From positions 62,001-126,000 of the forward strand of contig CANFTW010000009.1 of assembly GCA_947450025.1 (NCBI GenBank): DNA of 64,000 bases, given 5' to 3'. Positions within the stretch are counted from its first letter, which is position 1. Each line of letters begins with the position of its first letter. The stretch comes from Bacteroidota bacterium (lineage in GTDB: Bacteria > Bacteroidota > Bacteroidia > B-17B0 > Aurantibacillaceae). Of this stretch, positions 7,577-16,570 are shown piece by piece. The notes under the pieces are model-generated. The model had not been told where the DNA came from and did not search any database. It saw only the letters and a program-made list of their open reading frames with translations. A program made the position numbers and the translations under genes.

Positions 7577-10500
7577 TTAATTTAACTTTTCTATAGAAAT
7601 AAGGGTCGATACCAATTCGTCAACTTCAACAGAACTTGCGGTGGCGGCGGACAAATTTTGTACCACTTGTAAATCTCCTGTCAGAGTTTCGGCGCAAATA
7701 TACTTTAAATTATTTTGAATGGCTGTATCTAGAGCATCATTTTGTTGAATTTTAACCAAAATCTTATCAGTTACGTCTAAACCACTGTCTTTTCGCATAT
7801 TTTGGATACGGTTTACCAATTCTCTAGCTAATCCTTCTTCTTTTAAAGATTCTGATAAAGTAACATCCAAGGCTACGGTAATTTGCCCACTGTTAGCTAC
7901 TTTCCAACCTGGAATATCTACTGGAATGATTTCAACATCTTCTCCTTCTAAAACGATTTCTTCTCCTTCTACATTCATTTTAAATTGTCCTGTTTTTTCG
8001 ATTCCAGAAATAATTAAGTCGCCATGATCATTTGCATAAGCTTGAACCGTTTTCATGTGTTTACCACATTTCTTTCCTAAAGTTTTAAAATTTAACTTCA
8101 AGTTTTTAACGATATGTGCTTCTTCTTCCGTTACAAATTCTAACTCTTTCACATTTACCTCAGCTAAGATGATATCTTTAACTGCCTCTACATGTTGTCT
8201 GAATTCTGTATCTAAAATTGGAATACGTATTTTTTGTAATGGCTGACGAACTCTTAAATTTTCTTTCTTACGAATGGATAAAATCATCGAAGAAATTTTT
8301 TGAGCCATCTCCATACGTTTTTCTAAATTGCTATCGATAACACTTAAATCTACTTTTGGATAATTTGTTAGGTGAACTGAATTAATATCTCCAGAAACAT
8401 CATTTAAATTTTGATACAACCAATCAGCAAAGAATGGTGCAATTGGACTCATTAATTGAGATAATGTGTTTAAACATTCAAACAGTGTTTCGTAAGCAGC
8501 TTTTTTATCATCACTCATATCTCCTTTCCAGAAACGACGACGAGATAAACGAATGTACCAGTTACTTAAATGTTCATCTACAAATTCCTCAATATAACGA
8601 GCGGCTTTATGAGGTTCAAATGTTTCGTATTGTTCTGTGACATCTTTTACTAATGAATTTAATTTTGATAAAATCCATCTATCAAGCTCCGAACGATTAC
8701 TAACGTTTACCGTATTGTTTAAATCAACCACGAAGTTATCGACATTTGCATATAAAGCAAAGAATCCATAGGTATTATAAAGTGTTCCAAATAATTTACG
8801 TTGCACTTCTCCAATTCCTTCAACATCAAACTTCAAATTATCCCAAGGCGCCGCATTTGAAATCATATACCAACGAGTGGCGTCAGCACCATATTTTTCA
8901 ATAGTTTCAAATGGGTCAACCGCGTTACCTAAGCGCTTACTCATTTTGTTTCCGTTTTTATCTAACACTAATCCGTTAGATACCACATTTTTGTATGCAA
9001 CTGAATCAAAATTCATGGTTGCAATAGCGTGCAAAGTAAAGAACCATCCACGTGTTTGATCAACACCTTCTGCAATAAAATCTGCTGGATAATATTTTTT
9101 ATCATCAATTAATTCTTTATTCTCAAACGGATAATGCACTTGTGCATAAGGCATAGCGCCCGAATCGAACCATACATCAATTAAATCAGGTTCACGGAAT
9201 AATTTTTTTCCGTTCTTCTCTAATACAATATTATCGGCGTATGGTTTGTGTAAATCAAAAGTATCGTAGTTTTCTGCTGTAAAGTTTCCTGGTACAAATT
9301 TCCCTAATGGATTTTCTGTCATGAATCCTTTTGCGATTGAATTTTCAATTTGATTTTTTAATTCTTCAGCACTTCCAATCACAATTTGCTCAGAGCTGTC
9401 TTCGCTTGTCCAGATAGGAATTGGAATACCCCAAAAACGAGAACGAGATAAATTCCAATCATTTAAATTCTCTAACCAGTTTCCAAAACGACCAGTACCA
9501 GTAGCTTCTGGCTTCCAGTTAATGGTTTTATTTAATTCAATCATACGGTCTTTTGCAGCCGTTGATTTAATAAACCATGAATCTAATGGATAATATAAAA
9601 CAGGCTTATCAGTTCTCCAACAGTGAGGATAACTGTGCTCGTAAGTTTCTTTCTTAAATAACTTTCCTTCTTCTTGTAATTTTAAAACAATACGCTCGTC
9701 AACACTTAAATACGCTTTTAATTCTTTTATTTTTCCTGTTGCTTCTAAGATTTGTTTTTGTTTTTCAAACTCAACTTGTTTTTCAGCATCTGTGTGGTAG
9801 GCTTCTTTTACGTACTCTTCGCCATACAAAAATGTGCCGTCTTTTATTTCAGGTAAAAAACGGCCTCGTTTATCAACTAAAGTTAATGAACCTATTCCGT
9901 TTTGTTTAGCTACTCTAAAATCGTCTGCACCAAAACTTGGCGCAATATGAACGATACCTGTGCCATCAGTAGTCGTAACGAAATCGCCAATAATGACTTT
10001 AAAAGCATCACCATCAGTTGGCTGAACAAATGGTAATAACTGCTCGTATGAAATGCCAGTTAAATCGAAGCCTTTGCAGTGATTAACAATTTTGAACGGG
10101 ATGTTTTTGTCTCCTGGTTTGTAATCTTCAAATTTTAAATCTGTATGTTTTTCAGAAAAATATTTGTTGACTAAATCTTTTGCTAATACAACTGTTTGTG
10201 GCGTTCCACTGAATGGGTTAAAGCTTTCTACAAATACATAATCAATATCTTTTCCAACTGCCAAAGCCGTATTTGAAGGTAATGTCCAAGGGGTCGTTGT
10301 CCAAGCTAGAATATATAAATCTCCATTAACATTGAACTTTGACTCTTTAACTTTGAATTGAACTGTCGCAGTTCTATCCTTTACATCTCTATAACAACCA
10401 GGTTGATTTAATTCGTGAGAGGATAAACCAGTGCCTGCAGCTGGAGAGTATGGCTGAATAGTAAAACCTTTGTATAATAAATTTTTGTTATTTAAATTTT

Positions 10501-11008
10501 GTAATAACCACCATACACTTTCAATATATTTGTTATCGTAGGTTATGTAAGGGTCTTTCATGTCAACCCAGTAGCCCATTTTAGCGGTCACATCTTCCCA
10601 CTTATCAGTATACTTCATCACTTCCTTGCGGCAAGCTTTGTTGTAATCTTCAACAGAAATAAATTTTTTGCTACTTGGATTTCCAATATCTTCTTTTGTA
10701 ATTCCTAATGATTTTTCTACCCCAAGCTCAATAGGCAAACCGTGAGTATCCCAACCTGCTTTACGTTTCACTTGAAAACCTTGCAACGTTTTGTAGCGAC
10801 AGAAAATATCTTTAATCGTACGCGCCATAACGTGATGAATTCCTGGCATACCATTAGCACTTGGTGGACCTTCGTAAAACACCCATGGGGTTTTTCCTTC
10901 GCGTGTAGAAATAGATTTTCCGAAAGTGTCTTTTTCTTTCCAATAATCTAAAATGTCTTTACTTATTTGTGATAAGTTTAATTGGTTGTATGTAGGGTAC
11001 TTTTTCAT
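7577..11008 (-). CDS. ileS: Isoleucyl-tRNA synthetase
   Basis: This class I synthetase charges tRNA-Ile with isoleucine and edits valine. From ATG 11008 it has 1143 residues, the usual size of the long, eukaryote-like IleS. The HIGH equivalent is PPSANGMPGIHH (G56-H59) and the KMSKS loop is KMSKR near residue 687. Also visible are AWTTTPWTLPSN of the editing domain and GVDQTRGWFFTLHAIA before KMSKR. The open frame extends 19 codons upstream to 11065, but that stretch covers a CGCAAAG-type repeat and is not family-like. The first gene of the ileS-DksA-lspA-porT cluster. Confidence 0.97.
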   Translation of the reverse strand: MKKYPTYNQLNLSQISKDILDYWKEKDTFGKSISTREGKTPWVFYEGPPSANGMPGIHHVMARTIKDIFCRYKTLQGFQVKRKAGWDTHGLPIELGVEKSLGITKEDIGNPSSKKFISVEDYNKACRKEVMKYTDKWEDVTAKMGYWVDMKDPYITYDNKYIESVWWLLQNLNNKNLLYKGFTIQPYSPAAGTGLSSHELNQPGCYRDVKDRTATVQFKVKESKFNVNGDLYILAWTTTPWTLPSNTALAVGKDIDYVFVESFNPFSGTPQTVVLAKDLVNKYFSEKHTDLKFEDYKPGDKNIPFKIVNHCKGFDLTGISYEQLLPFVQPTDGDAFKVIIGDFVTTTDGTGIVHIAPSFGADDFRVAKQNGIGSLTLVDKRGRFLPEIKDGTFLYGEEYVKEAYHTDAEKQVEFEKQKQILEATGKIKELKAYLSVDERIVLKLQEEGKLFKKETYEHSYPHCWRTDKPVLYYPLDSWFIKSTAAKDRMIELNKTINWKPEATGTGRFGNWLENLNDWNLSRSRFWGIPIPIWTSEDSSEQIVIGSAEELKNQIENSIAKGFMTENPLGKFVPGNFTAENYDTFDLHKPYADNIVLEKNGKKLFREPDLIDVWFDSGAMPYAQVHYPFENKELIDDKKYYPADFIAEGVDQTRGWFFTLHAIATMNFDSVAYKNVVSNGLVLDKNGNKMSKRLGNAVDPFETIEKYGADATRWYMISNAAPWDNLKFDVEGIGEVQRKLFGTLYNTYGFFALYANVDNFVVDLNNTVNVSNRSELDRWILSKLNSLVKDVTEQYETFEPHKAARYIEEFVDEHLSNWYIRLSRRRFWKGDMSDDKKAAYETLFECLNTLSQLMSPIAPFFADWLYQNLNDVSGDINSVHLTNYPKVDLSVIDSNLEKRMEMAQKISSMILSIRKKENLRVRQPLQKIRIPILDTEFRQHVEAVKDIILAEVNVKELEFVTEEEAHIVKNLKLNFKTLGKKCGKHMKTVQAYANDHGDLIISGIEKTGQFKMNVEGEEIVLEGEDVEIIPVDIPGWKVANSGQITVALDVTLSESLKEEGLARELVNRIQNMRKDSGLDVTDKILVKIQQNDALDTAIQNNLKYICAETLTGDLQVVQNLSAATASSVEVDELVSTLISIEKLN

Positions 11009-11024
11009 AATATTATTTACTATT

Positions 11025-11070
11025 TTAACCGCAATGCGCGATGAGTTTTTTCGCAAAGAACTCAAAGCAG
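11025..11070. repeat. CGCAAAG-type dispersed repeat in the ileS leader
   Basis: TTTAACCGCAA is followed within 40 bp by TTTTTTCGCAAAGAACTCAAAG. The same TTTAACCGCAA start and CGCAAAGA core recur upstream of leuS at 63402-63424. The repeat lies 17-62 bp before the ileS ATG. Function unknown; repeat status rests on two to three partial copies in this window. Confidence 0.4.
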
Positions 11071-11128
11071 TATTTTCCTTTATTATTTAAAAAAGGAGAG
11101 CGAATTTACAAAAAAATTAGAATACATT

Positions 11129-11491
11129 TTATCCTAATTTACCCATTTGTTTCATTTTAGTTTCAAAGGAATAAGCTATAGTTTGTGCTCTTTGGATAGC
11201 CATATTAGCCTTTTCACCTTCAAATAAATAATGAACTGTGCTTTCGAAGGTTTTAAGCCAAATCTCGAAATGCTCTGCTTTTAGGGGCAAATTAACGTGT
11301 TTGTCAAACACATTAGTGGTATATCCTTCCTTGTCTAGCAATACAAATTCCCAAAAAGCAATCATATGCGGCATATGTTTTTCAAAATCCACATGCTCAA
11401 AAATAGGTTTCACCTCTTCGTTTAAGAGTAAATTTGAGTAAAAAGTCTTTACTAGAAGTTCTACGTCCGAGGGATTTGTGATATTTTTCAT
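11129..11491 (-). CDS. Group III truncated haemoglobin
   Basis: A 120-residue globin, the normal size of the 2/2 haemoglobin family. The N-terminal helix reads VELLVKTFYSNLL, then PIFEHVDFEKHMPHMIAFWEFVLL, and the proximal haem ligand is H74 in LKAEHFEIWLKTF, characteristic of group III. These proteins bind oxygen or nitric oxide in the cytoplasm; their role is not settled. It stands alone, 120 bp upstream of ileS on the same strand, and is divergent from the lyase gene at 11639. Confidence 0.9.
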   Translation of the reverse strand: MKNITNPSDVELLVKTFYSNLLLNEEVKPIFEHVDFEKHMPHMIAFWEFVLLDKEGYTTNVFDKHVNLPLKAEHFEIWLKTFESTVHYLFEGEKANMAIQRAQTIAYSFETKMKQMGKLG

Positions 11492-11638
11492 AGGTTAAAC
11501 AAATTATTAGAAAAACTAGCTGTGATTTGGTAAAACTATATAAAAGATTAAACAGTTTTTAATTTTTATGGAAAAATCAAAAATCATAAGTATAGGATAG
11601 TAAAATTGTTTGTAATATTGTAAATTGCACGCACAATT

Positions 11639-13180
11639 ATGGTAAAAATAGGAGACAAGAAAATATCTGCGGATGATTTCTACAAGGTTCTAATTAATAA
11701 TTTAGAGCTCCAGTTAGATGAAGAAGCCTTAAGAAAAGTATATCGTAGTCATTATTTCTTAAAGGAGTTTACTCGCGAAAAATTAATATACGGCATTAAT
11801 ACTGGTTTTGGGCCGATGGCACAGTACCGAATTAATCACGACGATCAAATGAAGTTACAATACAATTTGATTCGTAGTCATTGTTCTGGATCAGGTAACC
11901 CAATTCCTGAAATCGACTGTAAGGCTGTAATGCTCGCTCGTTTAAATACCTTAATGCAAGGTTTTGCTGGTATTCATCCAGATGCGTTGATTTTAATTAA
12001 AGATTTAATTAATAAAAATATTTCTCCTGTTATATACGAACATGGTGGTCTAGGCGCTAGTGGTGATTTAGTGCAGTTAGCGCATTTAGCATTAACCTTA
12101 ATTGGCGAAGGTGAGGTATATTACAACGGAGTAATTACGCCAACTGTCGAAGCTTTTAAAAAAGAAAATATCACCGTGATGGAAATTCACATTCGTGAAG
12201 GCTTAGCTTTAATGAATGGAACATCCGCGATGAGTGGCATCGGGATGTTAAATGTAATTTATGCTGAAAACCTAATGAATTGGAGCTTATTAGCTTCAGC
12301 AACTATTATGGAATTGGTTCAAAGTTTTGATGACCACTATTCTACTCCTTTAAATGAAGTAAAACATCATTATGGACAAAATGCGGTAGCCAAAGCTTTA
12401 CAAGAAACCTTAAAAGATAGTAAATTAGTAAAAAGCCGTGAAGAGCATCACTACAATCAAAAAGTAGAAGTAGATGTTTTAGTGGAGAAAATGCAAGAAT
12501 ATTATTCTATTCGTTGTGTTCCTCAAATCGTTGGACCAATTGTAGATACTGTAAACTATGCAAAGGAAGTGTTGATTAATGAAATCAATTCTGCCAACGA
12601 TAACCCCATTGTAGATTGGGAGCGTAAAAACGTATATCACGGTGGAAATTTCCACGGAGATTATGTTGCATTAGAAATGGATAAGCTAAAAATATCGATT
12701 ACTAAATTATCGATGCTAGCTGAAAGACAATTAAATTTCTTATTAAATAATAAGCTAAATAATATCTTACCTCCGTTTGTTAACCATGGCGTTTTAGGTT
12801 TAAATTTAGGTATGCAAGGCGTTCAGTTTACGGCAACCTCAACTACTGCCGAAAATCAAATGTTGTCAAACCCAATGTATGTTCACAGCATTCCAAGTAA
12901 TAACGATAATCAAGACATCGTGAGCATGGGTGCCAATGCAGCGTTGATTTGTAAAAAAGTAATTTTAAATAGCTACGAAATTTTAGCAATAGAATGGATG
13001 ACTATTTTGCAAGCAATTGATTATTTGAAAATGCATGATAAATTATCAACTAAATCAAAAGATGCTTACGAAAAATTACGTCAAGTATTCCCTTGTTTTG
13101 TTGAAGATTCTATCAAATACAAAGATGTTAAAGCAGTGAGAGATTATATTTTTTATAATCATATTGAGATATTAAAATAA
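11639..13180 (+). CDS. Aromatic amino acid ammonia-lyase, tyrosine ammonia-lyase-like (flexirubin type)
   Basis: A 513-residue member of the HAL/PAL/TAL family, which releases ammonia from an aromatic amino acid using the self-formed MIO cofactor. The MIO triad is A140-S141-G142 in HGGLGASGDLVQLAHL. The segments YGINTGFGPMAQYRI and LQYNLIRSHCSGSG closely resemble the characterised Flavobacterium johnsoniae tyrosine ammonia-lyase as remembered, rather than classical HutH. The Ser-His pair is shared with HAL, so substrate choice needs testing. A 4-coumarate product would be the starter for flexirubin or aryl polyene pigments, which fits the ketoreductase, ketosynthase, ACP and acyltransferase that follow. 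It is 9 bp from the next gene. Confidence 0.82.
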   Translation: MVKIGDKKISADDFYKVLINNLELQLDEEALRKVYRSHYFLKEFTREKLIYGINTGFGPMAQYRINHDDQMKLQYNLIRSHCSGSGNPIPEIDCKAVMLARLNTLMQGFAGIHPDALILIKDLINKNISPVIYEHGGLGASGDLVQLAHLALTLIGEGEVYYNGVITPTVEAFKKENITVMEIHIREGLALMNGTSAMSGIGMLNVIYAENLMNWSLLASATIMELVQSFDDHYSTPLNEVKHHYGQNAVAKALQETLKDSKLVKSREEHHYNQKVEVDVLVEKMQEYYSIRCVPQIVGPIVDTVNYAKEVLINEINSANDNPIVDWERKNVYHGGNFHGDYVALEMDKLKISITKLSMLAERQLNFLLNNKLNNILPPFVNHGVLGLNLGMQGVQFTATSTTAENQMLSNPMYVHSIPSNNDNQDIVSMGANAALICKKVILNSYEILAIEWMTILQAIDYLKMHDKLSTKSKDAYEKLRQVFPCFVEDSIKYKDVKAVRDYIFYNHIEILK

Positions 13181-13189
13181 AAATAAACT

Positions 13190-13918
13190 ATGGAATACGC
13201 ATTAGTAACGGGCGGCAGCCGAGGTATAGGGAAAGCAATTTGTTTGCGTTTGGCAGACATGGGATATAATATTATTTTAAACTACACGTCAAACGATGTA
13301 GAAGCTAATAAAACTAAAGATTTGCTAACCGCAAAAGGTGTAGATGTTGTTTTAATGAAATTTGACGTCAGTAGTACAGAAGAATCTGACAAGTTCATTG
13401 AAACATGGATTAATGACAATAAAGATAAATCCATTTCGGTATTAGTAAATAATGCTGGTATTAGAAAAGACAATATCATGGTGTTTATCCAACCAGAAGA
13501 CTGGAAACGTGTAATAGATATTACCGTAGATGGTTTTTATAATGTAACACGTCACATTGTAAAAAGCATGTTGACGAAACGTAAAGGTCGTGTAGTAAAC
13601 ATTGTCTCTTTATCTGGATTAAAAGGCATGCCAGGACAAACAAGTTATTCGGCTGCTAAAGGCGCCGTAATTGCTGCAACCAAAGCATTAGCTCAAGAAG
13701 TTGGGAAGCGCGGCATCACTGTTAATGCAGTTGCTCCAGGTTTTATCAAAACAGATATGACCGAAGATATTAAAGAAGATGATTATAAATTTATGGTTCC
13801 AATGAATCGTTTTGGAGAACCTGAAGAAGTCGCTGGTGTAGTTGCATTTTTAGTTAGTAAGGATTCTAGCTACGTTACAGGTCAAGTTATTTCAGTAAAC
13901 GGAGGATTATATAGTTAA
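13190..13918 (+). CDS. FabG-like 3-oxoacyl-ACP reductase
   Basis: A 242-residue short-chain dehydrogenase. TGGSRGIG (T7-G14) is the NADPH-binding loop, NNAGI the structural motif, IVSLSGLKG carries the catalytic Ser, and Y153-S-A-A-K157 is the catalytic pair. VAPGFIKTDMT follows, typical of FabG, which reduces 3-ketoacyl-ACP to 3-hydroxyacyl-ACP. Its place between an aromatic lyase and a ketosynthase, with gaps of 9 and 6 bp, suggests it serves polyene chain extension rather than housekeeping fatty acid synthesis. That role is inferred from context. Confidence 0.88.
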   Translation: MEYALVTGGSRGIGKAICLRLADMGYNIILNYTSNDVEANKTKDLLTAKGVDVVLMKFDVSSTEESDKFIETWINDNKDKSISVLVNNAGIRKDNIMVFIQPEDWKRVIDITVDGFYNVTRHIVKSMLTKRKGRVVNIVSLSGLKGMPGQTSYSAAKGAVIAATKALAQEVGKRGITVNAVAPGFIKTDMTEDIKEDDYKFMVPMNRFGEPEEVAGVVAFLVSKDSSYVTGQVISVNGGLYS

Positions 13919-13924
13919 AAGAAA

Positions 13925-15145
13925 ATGAATAGAGTTGTTATTACAGGTATAGGTGCTTGGTCGTGTTTAGGAAAAAACGTTGACGAGGTAAGAGATTCTT
14001 TATTTGCAGGAAAATCTGGAATCGGGTTTGACCAAATTAGAAAAGACATGGGCTATCGCTCAGCATTAACTGGCATATTAGAAGCACCTGTTCTAAAAGG
14101 ACTATTAGATAGAAGAGCCCGTGTGAGCATGGGACAACCGGCAGAATTTGCATACATGGCAACTTCTGAGGCATTGCGCATGGCAAATATGGATCCAGAT
14201 TGGATTGAAAAACAAGAAGTGGGAATTATTTATGGGAATGATAGCGTTGCACAATCAACCATGGAAGCTATTGATACCGTTAGAGCAAAGAAAGATACAA
14301 TGTTAGTTGGTTCTGGGGCTACTTTTCAATCAATGAACTCAACGGTAACTATGAATTTATCCACCATTTATAAATTAAAAGGGATCAATTTTACATTAGC
14401 AGCAGCTTGCGCAAGCGGATCACACTCCATTGGCATGGGCTATTTATTAATTCGTACTGGCTTACAACAACAAGTAATTTGTGGTGGTGCACAAGAAGTA
14501 AACCCTTATACTTTTGGTAGTTTTGATGGATTAAGTGCATTTTCCATCAGAGAAAATGAACCAACTAAAGCATCTCGCCCATTTGATAGAGATAGGGATG
14601 GTTTAATCCCAAGTGGTGGCGCTGCAACCGTTATTTTAGAAAGTTTGGAATCAGCTCAGAAACGTGGTGCAAAAATATTAGCAGAAGTGATTGGTTATGG
14701 TTTTTCAAGTAATGGTGATCATATTAGTAACTCAAGTGTTGACGGACAAACAAGATCATTAGAGATGTCGTTAAGAGATGCTAAGCTAACACCAAAAGAT
14801 ATTGATTATATTAATGCTCACGCGACCTCAACACCTGGAGGAGACCGAGTAGAAGCTAAAGCAATCAATCAAGTATTTAATGGTTGCAATACTCCCGTAA
14901 GTTCAACAAAGTCAATGACTGGACATGAATGTTGGATGGCAGGTGCTAGCGAAATTGTTTATACAACCTTAATGATGCAAAATGATTTTATTGCCCCTAA
15001 CATTAATTTCGAAAATCCGGATGAAGATTCTCAAAAAATAAACATTATAGCACAAACTAAGCAAACACCGTTAAACACGATTTTATCTAATTCTTTTGGC
15101 TTTGGTGGTACAAATTCTACTTTGATAATTAAAAAATTTGCATAA
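13925..15145 (+). CDS. Beta-ketoacyl-ACP synthase (KAS II-like)
   Basis: A 406-residue thiolase-fold condensing enzyme. The catalytic triad is intact: C162 in AAACASGSHS, His in NAHATSTPGGD and His in KSMTGHECWMAG. The C-terminal SNSFGFGGTNSTLI is the family Gly-rich end. It would elongate an acyl-ACP with malonyl-ACP. No chain-length-factor partner lacking the Cys is adjacent, whereas aryl polyene and flexirubin loci usually carry several KAS-like genes, so the set here looks incomplete. It is co-transcribed with the upstream ketoreductase. Confidence 0.88.
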   Translation: MNRVVITGIGAWSCLGKNVDEVRDSLFAGKSGIGFDQIRKDMGYRSALTGILEAPVLKGLLDRRARVSMGQPAEFAYMATSEALRMANMDPDWIEKQEVGIIYGNDSVAQSTMEAIDTVRAKKDTMLVGSGATFQSMNSTVTMNLSTIYKLKGINFTLAAACASGSHSIGMGYLLIRTGLQQQVICGGAQEVNPYTFGSFDGLSAFSIRENEPTKASRPFDRDRDGLIPSGGAATVILESLESAQKRGAKILAEVIGYGFSSNGDHISNSSVDGQTRSLEMSLRDAKLTPKDIDYINAHATSTPGGDRVEAKAINQVFNGCNTPVSSTKSMTGHECWMAGASEIVYTTLMMQNDFIAPNINFENPDEDSQKINIIAQTKQTPLNTILSNSFGFGGTNSTLIIKKFA

Positions 15146-15150
15146 TTTTG
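15121..15150 (+). promoter_or_regulatory. Candidate internal promoter for the ACP gene
   Basis: TTTG at 15121-15124, 18 bp, then TAATTTTG at 15143-15150, a good match to the Bacteroidota TTTG/TAnnTTTG promoter. It overlaps the ketosynthase stop codon and lies about 40 bp before the ACP start, so the ACP may be transcribed separately or more strongly. Confidence 0.45.
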
Positions 15151-15189
15151 TAGATATTATTCAAAATAAATACAGAAAGTTTTAACACC

Positions 15190-15447
15190 ATGACACAAGA
15201 AGAAATTATAAAAACCGTAAATGGGTTTTTAGTTGAAGAGTTTGAAGTTGATGAATCTAAAATTACTCCTGATGCTAATTTGCGTGAAACACTAGAATTA
15301 GATAGTTTGGATTATGTTGATTTAGTTGTAGTTATTGAAAGTCACTTTGGATTTAAAGTAGTAGGTGAAGACTTTCTAAACATTCACACTTTCCAAGATT
15401 TTTATAATTATTGCCATACAAAAGTGCAAGAAAAAGCAGAAGCATAA
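15190..15447 (+). CDS. Acyl carrier protein
   Basis: An 85-residue acidic helical protein with D38-S39-L40 in LELDSLDYVDLVV, the serine that takes the 4'-phosphopantetheine arm. Size and motif are those of a discrete type II ACP. Lying directly after the ketosynthase, it is the likely carrier for the aryl polyene or flexirubin chain rather than the housekeeping AcpP. It has its own promoter-like element and is followed by a terminator hairpin (15471-15499). Confidence 0.93.
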   Translation: MTQEEIIKTVNGFLVEEFEVDESKITPDANLRETLELDSLDYVDLVVVIESHFGFKVVGEDFLNIHTFQDFYNYCHTKVQEKAEA

Positions 15448-15470
15448 TGCTATTTCTTATTTTTTTAATT

Positions 15471-15499
15471 AAACAAAACACAATGTGTTTTGTTTTTTT
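15471..15499 (+). terminator. Intrinsic terminator after the ACP gene
   Basis: AAACAAAACACA (15471-15482) pairs with TGTGTTTTGTTT (15484-15495), followed by more T. The effective loop is about 5 nt. The stem is AT-rich but perfect. It separates the acyltransferase gene from the rest of the set. Confidence 0.55.
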
Positions 15500-15507
15500 A
15501 TTTATAA

Positions 15508-15515
15508 TACATTTG
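15508..15515 (+). promoter_or_regulatory. Candidate -7 element just before the acyltransferase start
   Basis: TACATTTG fits TAnnTTTG and ends 4 bp before the ATG at 15520. If used, the transcript would begin at or next to the start codon and be leaderless. A TTG at 15490-15492 is slightly close for -33. Chance occurrence is possible. Confidence 0.3.
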
Positions 15516-15519
15516 TTTA

Positions 15520-16422
15520 ATGACTAATCAAAATAAATGGGATGGTCAGTCCCAAGCGAAGGTTTTAGGCTTCAAAATTTTTGTATTTATTTTAAATGCA
15601 TTTGGGTTAAATCCGGCCTATTTTGTTTTACGATTTGTTGCCTTTTATTACTTCCTTTTTTCAAAGCCAAATAAATATATTCAAGAGTATTTTATTAAAG
15701 CTCATGGATATTCGTCCTTAAAAGCACGTCTTGCTATTTATAAAAATAATTTTATTCTTGGTCAAACAATTCTTGATAAAGTTGCCGTGATGGCAGGAGC
15801 AAAAACACCGTTTAAAGTCATTCATAAAAATGGTGATATGCTAGATGAACTTGCTGCTATTGGTAAAGGGGGCATTTTAGTGAGCGCTCATATTGGCAAT
15901 TGGGAAGTGGCCGGACAAGGACTTAACAGATTAGGCACTGCTTTTAATATCTTAATGTATGCCAATGAAAAAGAAGATGTGAAACAATATATGGATGGCG
16001 TCATGAAAGAAAAAAAAATCAACATTATTGCCATTGATGAAGATACTAAAAGTCACATTATTGAACTACACAAAGCATTTAGCAATAATGAATTAGTAGT
16101 CATGCATGGAGATAGATACAGAGAAGGAGCAAAAACACTAACAGCTAATTTTTTTGGTAAACCTGCAAAATTTCCAGCAGGACCTTTCATTATGGCGGCA
16201 AAATTTGGCGTTCCTTTATGTATTGTTTTTGCGGTTAAAATAAATAAACATACCTACCAATTCTCAGTAGAAAAGCCTATAGAGGTAGCAAGGGTAAGAG
16301 GAGATGAGCAACTAGAAAAAGTGTGTCAAGATTTATTGATTCAGTATGTTGCTGAAGTAGAAAAAACAGCAAAAACATACCCACATCAATGGTTTAATTA
16401 TTACGACTTTTGGAAAATGTAA
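15520..16422 (+). CDS. LpxL/HtrB-type lysophospholipid acyltransferase
   Basis: A 300-residue member of the LpxL-LpxM-like acyltransferase family. The catalytic HX4E motif is H124-I-G-N-W-E129 in LVSAHIGNWEVAG, followed by FPAGPFIMAAKFGVPL and the C-terminal HQWFNYYDFW, the end typical of Bacteroidota members. Housekeeping LpxL acylates lipid A at the inner membrane, but a gene of this type next to an aromatic lyase and KAS is typical of aryl polyene or flexirubin loci, where it is thought to transfer the chain to its lipid anchor. A terminator precedes it, so it may have its own promoter. Pathway role inferred. Confidence 0.85.
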   Translation: MTNQNKWDGQSQAKVLGFKIFVFILNAFGLNPAYFVLRFVAFYYFLFSKPNKYIQEYFIKAHGYSSLKARLAIYKNNFILGQTILDKVAVMAGAKTPFKVIHKNGDMLDELAAIGKGGILVSAHIGNWEVAGQGLNRLGTAFNILMYANEKEDVKQYMDGVMKEKKINIIAIDEDTKSHIIELHKAFSNNELVVMHGDRYREGAKTLTANFFGKPAKFPAGPFIMAAKFGVPLCIVFAVKINKHTYQFSVEKPIEVARVRGDEQLEKVCQDLLIQYVAEVEKTAKTYPHQWFNYYDFWKM

Positions 16423-16570
16423 TCTAACTGACTGCAAAACACCCTTTATAAATCACACATCATATGGCAATCGAAAGCTTTTACAACAGACTGCCCAATT
16501 ATACTAGGATATTTATGTTTTTGTATAGTCAAAAAAAATGTTAACTTTAACTAAACATAATAATTATCCA

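Noticed and set aside
7385-7585. Hydrophobic plus-strand frame opposite the DksA-like gene (FLTGFAAAFFGAG repeats)
   Set aside because: It is the antisense image of the Lys/Ala/Pro repeats; low complexity explains the apparent membrane protein.
11009-11065. 19-codon N-terminal extension of IleS
   Set aside because: It overlaps the CGCAAAG-type repeat and is unlike the family start; ATG 11008 is preferred.
11639-13180. Histidine ammonia-lyase (HutH) partner for the urocanate hydratase at 48.7 kb
   Set aside because: The sequence around YGINTGFGPMAQYRI and the polyketide-type neighbours fit the flexirubin tyrosine ammonia-lyase group better, though the Ser-His pair keeps some doubt.
16423-16570. 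Possible tRNA or small gene between the acyltransferase and the PKD cargo gene
   Set aside because: No tRNA arms or TTC-loop were found and no short frame is convincing.
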